Assembly: GCA_964403795.1 (NCBI GenBank)
Contig: CAYOHP010000008.1
Span: 40,662 to 104,661, forward strand
Length of the DNA stretch: 64,000 nt
Direction of reading: 5' to 3'
DNA from: CAYOHP01 sp964403795 [NCBI: uncultured bacterium]
Lineage (GTDB): Bacteria; Muiribacteriota; UBA6191; CAZXTJ01
Part shown: piece after piece, positions 1-8,214 of the stretch
How the letters are laid out: each line of letters begins with the position of its first letter
Numbering within the stretch: position 1 is the stretch's first letter
Translations under genes and position numbers: made by a program
The notes under the pieces: model-generated
What the model was told of the DNA's origin: nothing
What the model saw: the letters and a program-made list of their open reading frames with translations, nothing else
Database searches by the model: none

Positions 1-588
1 GACCAGACCCGAGAAGACCGGGGTGCCGGAGCGCTTGGTGGCCAGGTCCATGGCCCGGCCGGCCGCCTCGTCGCCCCCGAAGACCGCATAGGCCGCCATG
101 CACAGCGGTGCCATGGCCCCGGGTCCCGAGACCTCCTGGATGGCCTCCAGGCTGGCCGGGATCCGGATCCTCCCCAGCACCCGGAGCGCCGCCACCGAAC
201 GGCGTCCCCCGGCCCGGGCCTGGTTCTGGAGGGGCGGTACCAGGGTCGCCAGGCTGGAGGCCGCGGCCTGCTCGACGTCGCCGCCATCGACCTTGACGCG
301 GGTGGCGCCGGCGTCGGCATGCCCGAGGAAGCGGGTCCAGTTGCCGGCCTCCCGGGGCGGATCGCCCCCGGCCCGGAGCAGCCCGTCCTCCAGGCGGCGG
401 CTCCAGAACACGTCCTCGGCCAGCCGGGCGGAGTCGGCGACCTCCCCGGACTCGGCGGCCTCCAGCAGGTCGAGGGCCACCGCACTGTCGACGGTGATGG
501 GCTGGCGCTCCAGCCTCCGGAGCAGGAAGGCCTTCGCCATGGTCCCCTGGGAGCCGTAGGACCAGAGGATCTCGTCGAGCTGGCGCAA
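1..588 (-). CDS. HEAT-like helical repeat protein, 3' end beyond the window
   Basis: The last 196 codons of this frame run off the left edge, so the C-terminus is missing. The predicted protein is almost entirely alanine/leucine-rich helix. It carries paired-helix units such as RRSVAALRVLGRIRIPASLE, typical of HEAT or PBS-lyase-like scaffold repeats that mediate protein-protein contacts. I chose the TTG at 588 because GGGGAGG lies 7 bases upstream; the next start is ATG at 540. It follows a secreted protein in the same direction and appears to be the last visible gene of the adenylate cyclase operon. The repeat assignment comes from pattern, not from a recognised family; function is unknown. 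Confidence 0.65.
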   Translation of the reverse strand, partial: MRQLDEILWSYGSQGTMAKAFLLRRLERQPITVDSAVALDLLEAAESGEVADSARLAEDVFWSRRLEDGLLRAGGDPPREAGNWTRFLGHADAGATRVKVDGGDVEQAAASSLATLVPPLQNQARAGGRRSVAALRVLGRIRIPASLEAIQEVSGPGAMAPLCMAAYAVFGGDEAAGRAMDLATKRSGTPVFSGLV

Positions 589-612
589 CCCCTTGCCTCC
601 CCTGGCGTTCGC

Positions 613-1053
613 CTACTTGAAGAGCGACTTGAGGAGCGACAGGCCCTTGCCGCCCGCCTTCTCCTTCGCCTGTTCCTTCTTGACCTTGTCCTCTGCCTTG
701 TTACCGAGCCAGTTGCTCAGGAGGCCGCCCCCGATGGACTTGGCCTGGAGCCCGCCGAGCTCCTTGTCCCGGTGGTGGCGTCGGGTCGCCTCGAGCTTGT
801 GGACTCCCGGTTCGGAACCCTTGGCGAGGCTGGCGAAGCCTCCGAAGGGTCTGCCCACGGCCAGGCTCCGGGAGAGCCGGACCCGCTCCCCGTCGCTCCA
901 CACCATGAGCTTCGATCCCTTCGAGACCACCATGCCGGCCTCGGGCAACGGGACGAGCTCGTCGGCCGCCCGGACCGCGTGGCCGAGGAGACCGGCAGAG
1001 AGCGCCAGCACCAGGATCCTCCCGGTCCAGCCGGGGACTCCGATGACGACCAT
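613..1053 (-). CDS. Small secreted protein with basic C-terminus
   Basis: A 146-residue protein with an N-terminal hydrophobic segment (residues 11-29, ending in an Ala-x-Ala-like site near HAVRA), consistent with Sec export. The mature part has about 100 polar residues and a lysine/glutamate-rich helix near the end (KAEDKVKKEQAKEKAGGKG). I recognise no family. It begins 12 bases after the stop of the FecR-domain gene and is probably cotranscribed with it and the cyclase, suggesting an envelope accessory role. It could be lipid- or wall-associated, but no lipobox is seen. Confidence 0.6.
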   Translation of the reverse strand: MVVIGVPGWTGRILVLALSAGLLGHAVRAADELVPLPEAGMVVSKGSKLMVWSDGERVRLSRSLAVGRPFGGFASLAKGSEPGVHKLEATRRHHRDKELGGLQAKSIGGGLLSNWLGNKAEDKVKKEQAKEKAGGKGLSLLKSLFK

Positions 1054-1065
1054 CAGGCCACCTCC

Positions 1066-2232
1066 TCAGGGATTGTCGATGGACAGGACCTTCACGTCAC
1101 CCTCGAGCACGTCGACGGTGGGCATGCGCCCGGCGCCGGCCATCTCGAGGGTGGCCATGGTGACCCCGCCCCTGCGGGTGAAGTCGACCACCTTCAGGTC
1201 GTCCCCGTTGGTCCGCGCCATGAACACCGCCACGTCGTGCCGGGGACCGTGTCGCAGCGGCTGGAAGGTGGGATCGGCCCGGTGGAAGGTCATCTTCCCC
1301 TTGCGCAGCCGGCCCATCAGGGCGTTGCCCATGCGATAGAAGCTGAACTCGGTCCCGGACTCGAAGCGCAGCCAGCCGGTGTGCCGGAGGTGGAGGATGG
1401 CGTAGCCGGTGCCCACGGTCAGCACCAGCGGGTTCTGCCAGTCGCGCCCCGGGGCATCCCAGTCGATCTCCTTGTTCCACCAGGTGGCGTCGACCAGGGC
1501 CCCGTCCAGCAGGACCTGCCCCGCGGTCGCCTCGGCGACGTGGAACTCCCGGTTGTACTTGGCGTTGACGTGGTCCTGGTTCTCGTAGAGGAACTGCTGG
1601 GCGGCCCGGGCCATCATGGCGTAGCGGAAGACCCGGATGGCATCCACCGCCAGCTCTTGGTTGGAGGTCACCAGTCCGAGCAGGGCCCCGCCGTAGGCCA
1701 GGCCGTTCAGGATGCCCCGGGTCACCCCCAGGAAGGTCCGCTTCTTGCGATGGTCGTACTCGACCGCGAACTCGGTGCCCCGCACCCCGGCCACGACGGT
1801 GGGAGCCCGGACGTTGAAGGGGCTCGCCTCGTGCTCCGCGGGGGGCCGCCGGGTGACCTGGCAGACGACCTTGCCCAGGCTCTCGGAGAACATCCCGACC
1901 CAGCTCGTCTGGTCCTGGTTCTCGGGGATGTCGGGGATCTCGAGCATGGTGTTCTCGGAGACCGCGACCGAATCCTGGCCGCCTTCCTTGTTGTAGAACA
2001 CCACCTCGCAACTCGACCCGGGACCGGTCCGCACCCGGTCCCCCATCTGCACCGGCACCTCGCCGGCCAGCGGTCCCTTCCACCGGTTGAAGGCCGCGGC
2101 GTAGATCTCGACTTTGCCCCTGGGCTTGGTGATCCGCCCCCGCGCCGTGCCCTGGGCGATCGCCTGGGGAACCGCAGCCACCGTCAACCAGACCGCAGCG
2201 AGCGCCAACCCGACGATGCCAGAGGTCTTCAC
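1066..2232 (-). CDS. FecR-domain periplasmic protein
   Basis: A 388-residue exported protein starting at a GTG that overlaps the stop of the cyclase gene (GTGA). After a signal peptide (GIVGLALAAVWLTVAAVPQA) comes a FecR-type beta domain at about residues 30-120, with the hallmark GDRVRTGPGSSCEVVFYN. A second conserved stretch, APTVVAGVRGTEFAVEY at about 135-150, is the usual FecR core. In transport systems FecR passes a periplasmic signal to an anti-sigma factor, but stand-alone FecR proteins next to adenylate cyclases and kinases are common and their role is unclear. No TonB receptor or ECF sigma factor is nearby, so iron sensing is not implied. Confidence 0.8.
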   Translation of the reverse strand: MKTSGIVGLALAAVWLTVAAVPQAIAQGTARGRITKPRGKVEIYAAAFNRWKGPLAGEVPVQMGDRVRTGPGSSCEVVFYNKEGGQDSVAVSENTMLEIPDIPENQDQTSWVGMFSESLGKVVCQVTRRPPAEHEASPFNVRAPTVVAGVRGTEFAVEYDHRKKRTFLGVTRGILNGLAYGGALLGLVTSNQELAVDAIRVFRYAMMARAAQQFLYENQDHVNAKYNREFHVAEATAGQVLLDGALVDATWWNKEIDWDAPGRDWQNPLVLTVGTGYAILHLRHTGWLRFESGTEFSFYRMGNALMGRLRKGKMTFHRADPTFQPLRHGPRHDVAVFMARTNGDDLKVVDFTRRGGVTMATLEMAGAGRMPTVDVLEGDVKVLSIDNP

Positions 2233-5171
2233 TTGTGCTCCATGGTCCACACGCCGTCCCAGTCCCCCCGGGGAGGATGTTCCCTGAGCAGCGTAATCCG
2301 CTCCAGGTAGCGCATGGAAGGCGCATCGCCGGGCCGGACCTCGAGCACCCGCCCGAATCCCGCCTCGGCCTCGTCCCAGGCCTGGGCCCGGTAGGCGGAG
2401 AGGGCCGCCTCCCAGGGCGAGAGCAGGCCGTCGTGGTTCCCCTCGCCCTTCTCGGCCAGCACCTCGAAGACGCTCGCCGGGATCGTCTTGCCCTTGACCC
2501 GGACCCGGTCGAGCTCCCGCATCACCAGCTCGGCACCGGCGACCCGGGCGGTGTTCTCCCCGATCATCAGGTAGGTCCCGTACTCCTTGTTCAGCGCCTC
2601 GAGGCGGGCCGCCAGGTTCACCGCGTCCCCCAGCACCGTGTAGTTCTTCTTCCGCTCGGTGCCGACGTTCCCGACCACCACCGAGCCGGTGTTGATGCCG
2701 ATCCTGGTCTTGACCTCGGGAAGGTCGCGGGCCCTCCACACCTTGCGGAGCGCCTCCTCGCGGGCCTTGAGCTCCAGGGCCGCCAGGCAGCAGCGCACCG
2801 CGTGGTCCGGCTGGTGGCGGGGGGCGTTGAAGACGCAGACGATGGCGTCCCCGATGAACTTGTCGACCCAGCCGCCGTAGCGCATCAGCACATCCGACAT
2901 GGCGGTCAGGTACTCGTTCATGAACACCACAAGCTCGGGCGGGGTCATCTTCTCGGAGAATCCGGAGAAGCCCTCGATGTCCGAGAAGTAGCAGGAGACG
3001 TCGCGCTGGGTCCCCCCCAGGGCCACCGCCGCCGGGCTCGCCTCCAGCTCCGAGACGATGTCGGGATCGAGGTAGTGCTGGAACATGGCCCGGATCTCCC
3101 GGCGCTTCCGCTCCACGGTGGCGTAGTTCCAGGAGAGCAGCGCCAGGCAGGTCCCGGCGAGCGCGATCACGGGCAGACCGACGTGGACCCATCGCCCTGC
3201 CACCAGCAGCCGGTACCCGATCTCGTAGCCGGCGGCGACCAGGGCCAGGACCAGCCCGAGGTGGCGCACCCTCTGGAACCACAGGGCGGTGGCGACGCAG
3301 AGCACCACCAGCCAGGGGAGCAACGAGAGCTGCCCGGAAGCCCGCTCCCGGAAATCGGGCGCTCCCATCTCGAGGAGGCCGGTGGGCGCCTCCCGGAGGG
3401 AGCCGGAGATCAAGGTATGGACCGCGTGCCCATGCACCTCGACCCCCGGGGTCCGGTTCCGGCCGCGGCGGGCGGTGGCGGAGAAGAAGCCCGCCTGGTC
3501 GAAGGGGGTTCGATGGAAGTCCTGGGACAGCTCGGTGACGTCCCCTACCAGCACGATGGCGTCCTGGAAGATGGTGGCCGTCTCCACCTCGAGGTGGCCG
3601 CGGTGCCCGGTGCGGGGATCCTCGACCAGCACGGTCCTGCGACCCGCGGCGGTGTCGGGCAGCGGCCCGGGCCGAGGCGCGTAGGGGGGTGCCGGGAGGG
3701 TACGGTCCACCGCCAGCAGCGCCAGGGGCCCTTCCCCTCCTTCCACCCGGATCGCGGGAGGCTCGCGACGGGACCCGGCCCGCCGCGGTGCCCGGGCCGC
3801 CACCACGATCTCGTCGGAAAGCACCGGGACGGGATCGCCCCCCGCCTCGACCAGGACGTCCTCGCTGGCCAGGGGCGGGGTCTGGAACCCGCCGTCCGGT
3901 CCGGTGGCCACCTCGACCCGCTCCCGGTAGACCAGGTCGGCCAGGTAGCGGTCGCCCTCGAAGACCACGGCGCGATCGGCCAGGGCGACGTCGAGCCGAC
4001 CGCGGATCACGCGGCTGGGCGACGGGAGCTCCACCGACACCTCACCGGCCGTGGCGGCCACATTGCTGCGGGTCGCCACCCCGAAGGCCCTCGGCCCCAG
4101 GGTGCGTCCCACCCACAACGCGTAGGGACCTGGCGACAACCCGGAGAGGACGACCTTGCCGCGTCCCCGCGCCGAGGCCCACACGCCGTCCCCCTCGGGG
4201 AGCGCGAGCACGTCGAGGTCTTCGTCGGCCGGGGCCAGGACCACCGTCAGCGAGTGGGGACCGGGCGGAGCCAGCACCGCGCGGGTCGGGTGGATCCGGC
4301 CGGACTCGAGCAGGAGTTCCTGGCCGCCCGAGCCGGCCTCCTCGTTGAGCAGGTCGGCCACCGAGACCGTGGGGATGGTCCCGCCCGGTCCCAGGAACGA
4401 GATCGGGTAGCGGCCGAAGCGGTCGACCTCGAGCTCCCGCCCCCAGGGCAAGGTCACCCGCCCGGTGGCGAAGGCTGCTTCCGCCGGCGACCCGGGAGGA
4501 GGTGCCGAGGGTCCCCGCAGGACCAGGTCGGCGAGCTGGAGATCGAGCGAGGCGAGGGTCTGCATCCCGGGCGTCATCAGCCAGGAGGAGCCGTAACGGA
4601 GGCAGCCGTCCCGATCCTGGAAGGTGTTGACGTGGCCCACCCGGGCGACCTCGGAGAGCTCGGGCAGCGGCAGCACCAGGTCGATCCTGGAACTGGTCCC
4701 GAACGACCCGCCCACCACGCCCCGCTCTCGCTCCGCCGCCAACACCGTGTCGCGCCGGAGCGAAAGGACCCGGATCAACTCGTCGGTCCCGGGCCGCGGC
4801 ATGTCCATCACCACGTCGAACCCGATCGCCTTGGCGCCACGCTCCCGGAGCCTCTCCACGATCCGGGCATAGACTTCGCGGCTCCACGAGCCGGGCGCGA
4901 AGCCCCATCGTTTCTGGACCAGGCGATTGGCCTCGTCATCGATCCCGAGGACGACCACGCGGGGATCGCCGGGCCGGCGGGGGATCACCCCCCGACGTTG
5001 GATCCAGGAACGTTCGAGGGCCAACTCGAGGTCGAGGAACGGCGCCGGGAAGACCACCGCTGCCAGCCAGGTCGCGAACGCGACCAGGGTCCCCGCGACC
5101 ACGGCGATGGCGGCCCGCTCCTCGCGGGGGGCGGAAAGCGACGCGGCCTCTCCGCCGGACGAGACGCTCAT
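2229..5171 (-). CDS. CHASE2-domain class III adenylate cyclase
   Basis: A 980-residue membrane cyclase that makes cAMP from ATP in response to an external signal. One N-terminal membrane segment (21-41) precedes an extracytoplasmic CHASE2 sensor (about 65-600). Three membrane helices follow (about 618-685), then a cytoplasmic class III cyclase domain (about 700-905) and a short TPR-like tail. Metal ligands D731 (YFSDIEG) and D775 (IGDAIV) are present. So are adenine-recognising K771 and D849 and transition-state N852/R856 (NLAARLE), so it should be active and ATP-specific. The sensor carries an unusual insertion of about 250 residues. The start at 5171 has a TACTCT -10-like hexamer 10 bases upstream. 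First gene of a minus-strand operon. Confidence 0.9.
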   Translation of the reverse strand: MSVSSGGEAASLSAPREERAAIAVVAGTLVAFATWLAAVVFPAPFLDLELALERSWIQRRGVIPRRPGDPRVVVLGIDDEANRLVQKRWGFAPGSWSREVYARIVERLRERGAKAIGFDVVMDMPRPGTDELIRVLSLRRDTVLAAERERGVVGGSFGTSSRIDLVLPLPELSEVARVGHVNTFQDRDGCLRYGSSWLMTPGMQTLASLDLQLADLVLRGPSAPPPGSPAEAAFATGRVTLPWGRELEVDRFGRYPISFLGPGGTIPTVSVADLLNEEAGSGGQELLLESGRIHPTRAVLAPPGPHSLTVVLAPADEDLDVLALPEGDGVWASARGRGKVVLSGLSPGPYALWVGRTLGPRAFGVATRSNVAATAGEVSVELPSPSRVIRGRLDVALADRAVVFEGDRYLADLVYRERVEVATGPDGGFQTPPLASEDVLVEAGGDPVPVLSDEIVVAARAPRRAGSRREPPAIRVEGGEGPLALLAVDRTLPAPPYAPRPGPLPDTAAGRRTVLVEDPRTGHRGHLEVETATIFQDAIVLVGDVTELSQDFHRTPFDQAGFFSATARRGRNRTPGVEVHGHAVHTLISGSLREAPTGLLEMGAPDFRERASGQLSLLPWLVVLCVATALWFQRVRHLGLVLALVAAGYEIGYRLLVAGRWVHVGLPVIALAGTCLALLSWNYATVERKRREIRAMFQHYLDPDIVSELEASPAAVALGGTQRDVSCYFSDIEGFSGFSEKMTPPELVVFMNEYLTAMSDVLMRYGGWVDKFIGDAIVCVFNAPRHQPDHAVRCCLAALELKAREEALRKVWRARDLPEVKTRIGINTGSVVVGNVGTERKKNYTVLGDAVNLAARLEALNKEYGTYLMIGENTARVAGAELVMRELDRVRVKGKTIPASVFEVLAEKGEGNHDGLLSPWEAALSAYRAQAWDEAEAGFGRVLEVRPGDAPSMRYLERITLLREHPPRGDWDGVWTMEHK

Positions 5172-5180
5172 TTCCGCCCG

Positions 5181-5200
5181 AGAGTACCATGCACTAGCAT
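5181..5200. promoter_or_regulatory. Back-to-back divergent -10-like elements
   Basis: The 36-base gap between the divergent cyclase and acyltransferase starts holds a minus-strand TACTCT (5186 to 5181) and a plus-strand TAGCAT (5195-5200), with TACCAT (5185-5190) overlapping the first. Both gene starts lie only about 7-10 bases beyond their hexamer, so transcripts would be nearly leaderless. Motif reading only; no -35 element is clear. Confidence 0.4.
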
Positions 5201-5207
5201 TGCCGCC

Positions 5208-6146
5208 ATGTCGGCTCGGGTCGCCCGTTTCCTCGCCCTCTCCGTGGCAGTCCCCCTGGCGCTCCTGCCGTTCCGGATCCAGGAGTTCCTGGCCCGCCTG
5301 GCCGCCGCCGTCCTGCGCCTCTCCCTGCCCCGACGGATCGCCATCGCCCGCCGCAACCTGGCGATCGCCTTCCCCGAGCTCGAGCCCTCCGAGCGGGAGC
5401 GACTCCTCGACCGCCACTTCCGGCACCTGGGCCGTCTGGTGGTCGACACCCTTCAGCAGCCGGCCTTCCGGTTCCGGAGCCTGCTCTGGCAGAAGGTCCA
5501 TCCGGTGGGCTGGGGCCATCTCGAGGACGCGCTCCGGAAGGGTCCGAGCGCCATCCTGCTCTGCGCCCACCTCGGCTCATGGGAGATCGGCGCGGCGGTG
5601 GCGACCCTGCCGGGGGTGCGCCTGCTCTCGGTCTACAAGCCGTCCCGGCGGGGCTTCGCCGACGCCTTCGTGGCGGCCCTGCGCGAGGGCCTCCCCCAGG
5701 TGCTGCTCCCCAAGCAGGACGCGCTGCGCCCCCTGGTCCAGGGGGCCCGCTCCGGCGCCCTGCTCGGCCTGATCGCCGACCAGGGCGGTCTCGAGGAGTA
5801 CACCTTCTTCGGGCGGCCGGCCCGGTTCCCGGAGGGTCCCGGCCACTTCGCAGCCAGGTTCGGCAGCCTCCCGGTTCCGTGCTTCTCGATCCGACGCGAC
5901 GACGGCAGCTACGACTGCCATTGCCTGCCGCCGCTCTCCCTCCCCGAAGGCCGCGGCCGGGAGGCCAAGCGCCGGGTCATGACCGAGTACGTGGCCTTGC
6001 TCGAGACCTGGATCCGCCGCCACCCCGAGCAGTACTACTGGGTCCACGACATCTGGCGGTCGTTCAAGGACGACGCCCCCCCTCCCGGATCCGGAGCCGA
6101 AGGCCCCGAAGGCAGCCCGGACCCGGGCACCGGTACCGCGGCATGA
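5208..6146 (+). CDS. Lipid A biosynthesis acyltransferase (LpxL/HtrB family)
   Basis: A 312-residue inner-membrane acyltransferase that adds a secondary fatty acyl chain to the lipid A precursor. An N-terminal hydrophobic anchor (7-22) is followed by the diagnostic catalytic H(X4)E motif at H121/E126 (HLGSWE). Further conserved segments include the RRNLAIAFPEL region, the ADQGG segment and a C-terminal PEQYYWVHDIWR, all typical of the family. Length matches LpxL/LpxM. It overlaps the next gene by ATGA; that gene attaches and phosphorylates Kdo, which is the expected order of lipid A maturation. Whether it acts as LpxL, LpxM or a homologue with other specificity cannot be told. Confidence 0.9.
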   Translation: MSARVARFLALSVAVPLALLPFRIQEFLARLAAAVLRLSLPRRIAIARRNLAIAFPELEPSERERLLDRHFRHLGRLVVDTLQQPAFRFRSLLWQKVHPVGWGHLEDALRKGPSAILLCAHLGSWEIGAAVATLPGVRLLSVYKPSRRGFADAFVAALREGLPQVLLPKQDALRPLVQGARSGALLGLIADQGGLEEYTFFGRPARFPEGPGHFAARFGSLPVPCFSIRRDDGSYDCHCLPPLSLPEGRGREAKRRVMTEYVALLETWIRRHPEQYYWVHDIWRSFKDDAPPPGSGAEGPEGSPDPGTGTAA

Positions 6147-8200
6147 AACTCCCCGGCTTCGTCCCGGCCGGCCGCGCCGACACCCGCGCCCTGCTCCGGG
6201 CCGAGGAGGCCGAGCGGCTGGTGGCGAGCGGGATCCTGGTCCCGGAGCGCCTGGCCACCCGGGTCAGGGGCCGCTTCCAGGGTCGGGGCACGACCGCGCT
6301 GCTGGATCTCGGCGGGATCCCGGCGGTGCTGCGCCGGTACCGCCACGGTGGCCTGCTGCGTCTCTTCTCCCGCGACCTCTACCTGGATCGTCGCGGCGTC
6401 GCCGAGGCCGCCGCCCTGGAGGAGCTCCGCGCCCGGGGGGCGCCCTGCCCTGTGCCCCTGGCGGTGCTGGAGGAGGACGCCGGCTTCGGCGGCCTGATCC
6501 GCCAGTCGCTGGCGACCCTCGCCATCCCCGGGGCCCGGGCGGCTCCCGAGGCCCTCGCCGGCCTCCCGGTCCGGGAACGCCGACGCCGCCTCGCCCGGCT
6601 GGCGGAAGCCGTCCGTGCCCTCCATGACGCGGGCGGGGACCACGCCGACCTGAACGCCCGGAACCTGGTCCTCGACGGCTCTGGCCGGGGCTGGGTCGTC
6701 GACCTCGACCGGGCCGTGGTCCATCCCGGCCCGCTCCCGGCCCACCGACGCGCCGCCAACCTCCGACGCCTGGCCCGCAGCTGGCGCAAGCTCGATCCCG
6801 AGGGCCGCGTCGTCTCGCCGCGGGACGCCCTCGCCTTCGCCCGGGCCTACGCGGGGGGAAGGCTGGGAGGACTGCCCCGGGGAGCTCCCGGGGCCCCGCC
6901 ACGCCCGCGGTTCCCGGCCGGCCTCGGCTACGACCTGGCGTTGCTGCTGCTCTCGCCGCTGGTGCTCGCCACCCTGGCATGGCTGGTCCTGGTGAGGGGC
7001 CGCTTCGCCGGCTCCTGGCGCCAGCGCCTCGGACTCTGCGCCCCGCCCCGGCCCCCGGGTCCCCGCCCCATCCTGGTCCATGCCGCCAGCGTGGGGGAGG
7101 CCACCTCGGCCGTCGCCCTGGTCCGGGAGCTGCGCCGCGCCTTCCCCGGGGTGCCGGTGGTGATCTCCACGTTGTCCGACGCGGGGAACGAGGCGGCCCG
7201 TCGTCTGGCTCTCGGCGATGCCGTGACCTTCCTGCCGGCCGACCTCCCCGGGATCCCCGGCAGGTTCCTCGACCGGCTCGCCCCCCGCCTGGTCGTGATG
7301 CTCGAGACCGAGATCTGGTGCGGGTTCTACCGGGCCCTGGAGGAGCGCGGCATCCCGCTCGCCACGGCCGGTGCCCGGATCGCCCCCAACCGGGTCGGGC
7401 GCTACCGGTCGCTCGGCTTCCTCTACCGGCGCCTGATGCGGATCCCGGACTACTTCGGGATGCAATCCCGGGACGACGCGGAACGCGTCATGGCGATGGG
7501 CGCGCCCCGGGGGCGGGTCCATGTACCCGGCGACCTGAAGTACGACTCGGTGCTCGGCAACCTCTCGGATCCCCGCCGGGACCGCTTCCTCGCCCTGCGC
7601 CGCGGCGAGCGACCGTTCCTGGTGGCCGGGAGCGTCCATCCCGGGGAAGCCGAGGCCGTGCTCGATGCCTTCGGCTCGCTCCGGGCGCGCCGGCCCGGGG
7701 TCCGCCTGGTGATCGCCCCCCGCCATCTCGACAAGGTCCCGGCGGTGCTGGCCGCGGCCAGGAGCCGCGGGCTCGATGCCCGGCTGCGCTCCGAGGCCGG
7801 GGCCCTGGCTTCGGCAGCGGTGATCGTCCTCGACACCATGGGAGAGCTCGCCTTCGCCTACGAGGGCTGCCGGGTGGCCTTCGTGGGAGGGAGCCTGGTG
7901 CCGGTGGGCGGCCACAGCCCGTTGGAGCCGGCGGTCTTCCGGGTGCCCGTCCTGTTCGGACCGCAGGCCTACAACTTCGCCACCACCAACCGCGCCCTGG
8001 TGGAGGCCGGGGGAGCCCGCGAGGTCGGGGACGGCATGGCCCTGGCCGCCGCCTGGGAGGAACTGCTGGCCGAGCCGCGCCGGGCCGGTGCCATGGGCGA
8101 GGCCGCCCATGGAGTGCTCGCATCCTGGGGGGGCGCATGCCGTACCATCGCGGTGGATCTCGCCACGCGATGGCCCGGCCTGTCCGGGACCTCGTCCTAG
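6143..8200 (+). CDS. waaA: Fused Kdo kinase (KdkA) and Kdo transferase (WaaA)
   Basis: One 685-residue polypeptide joins two LPS inner-core enzymes. Residues 1-245 match Kdo kinase: a kinase-like fold with GDHADLNARNLVLD (catalytic D169, N174) and WVVDLD (metal ligand D187). Residues 262-284 form a membrane anchor, and 308-685 are the GT-B Kdo transferase. The transferase has SVGEA (catalytic base E319), ETEIWCGFYRALEERGIP, GDLKYD, AGSVHPGE and FVGGSLVPVGGHSPLEP, the standard WaaA motifs. The protein should transfer Kdo to lipid A and phosphorylate it. Separate kdkA is known with monofunctional WaaA in Haemophilus, so a single phospho-Kdo core is likely here. The ATG overlaps the acyltransferase stop. 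Confidence 0.92.
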   Translation: MKLPGFVPAGRADTRALLRAEEAERLVASGILVPERLATRVRGRFQGRGTTALLDLGGIPAVLRRYRHGGLLRLFSRDLYLDRRGVAEAAALEELRARGAPCPVPLAVLEEDAGFGGLIRQSLATLAIPGARAAPEALAGLPVRERRRRLARLAEAVRALHDAGGDHADLNARNLVLDGSGRGWVVDLDRAVVHPGPLPAHRRAANLRRLARSWRKLDPEGRVVSPRDALAFARAYAGGRLGGLPRGAPGAPPRPRFPAGLGYDLALLLLSPLVLATLAWLVLVRGRFAGSWRQRLGLCAPPRPPGPRPILVHAASVGEATSAVALVRELRRAFPGVPVVISTLSDAGNEAARRLALGDAVTFLPADLPGIPGRFLDRLAPRLVVMLETEIWCGFYRALEERGIPLATAGARIAPNRVGRYRSLGFLYRRLMRIPDYFGMQSRDDAERVMAMGAPRGRVHVPGDLKYDSVLGNLSDPRRDRFLALRRGERPFLVAGSVHPGEAEAVLDAFGSLRARRPGVRLVIAPRHLDKVPAVLAAARSRGLDARLRSEAGALASAAVIVLDTMGELAFAYEGCRVAFVGGSLVPVGGHSPLEPAVFRVPVLFGPQAYNFATTNRALVEAGGAREVGDGMALAAAWEELLAEPRRAGAMGEAAHGVLASWGGACRTIAVDLATRWPGLSGTSS

Positions 8201-8214
8201 CGGGAGGAGGCTGC

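Noticed and set aside
2235-5207. Long plus-strand extension upstream of the acyltransferase
   Set aside because: It is antisense to the adenylate cyclase; the acyltransferase begins at 5208 by family length and promoter position.
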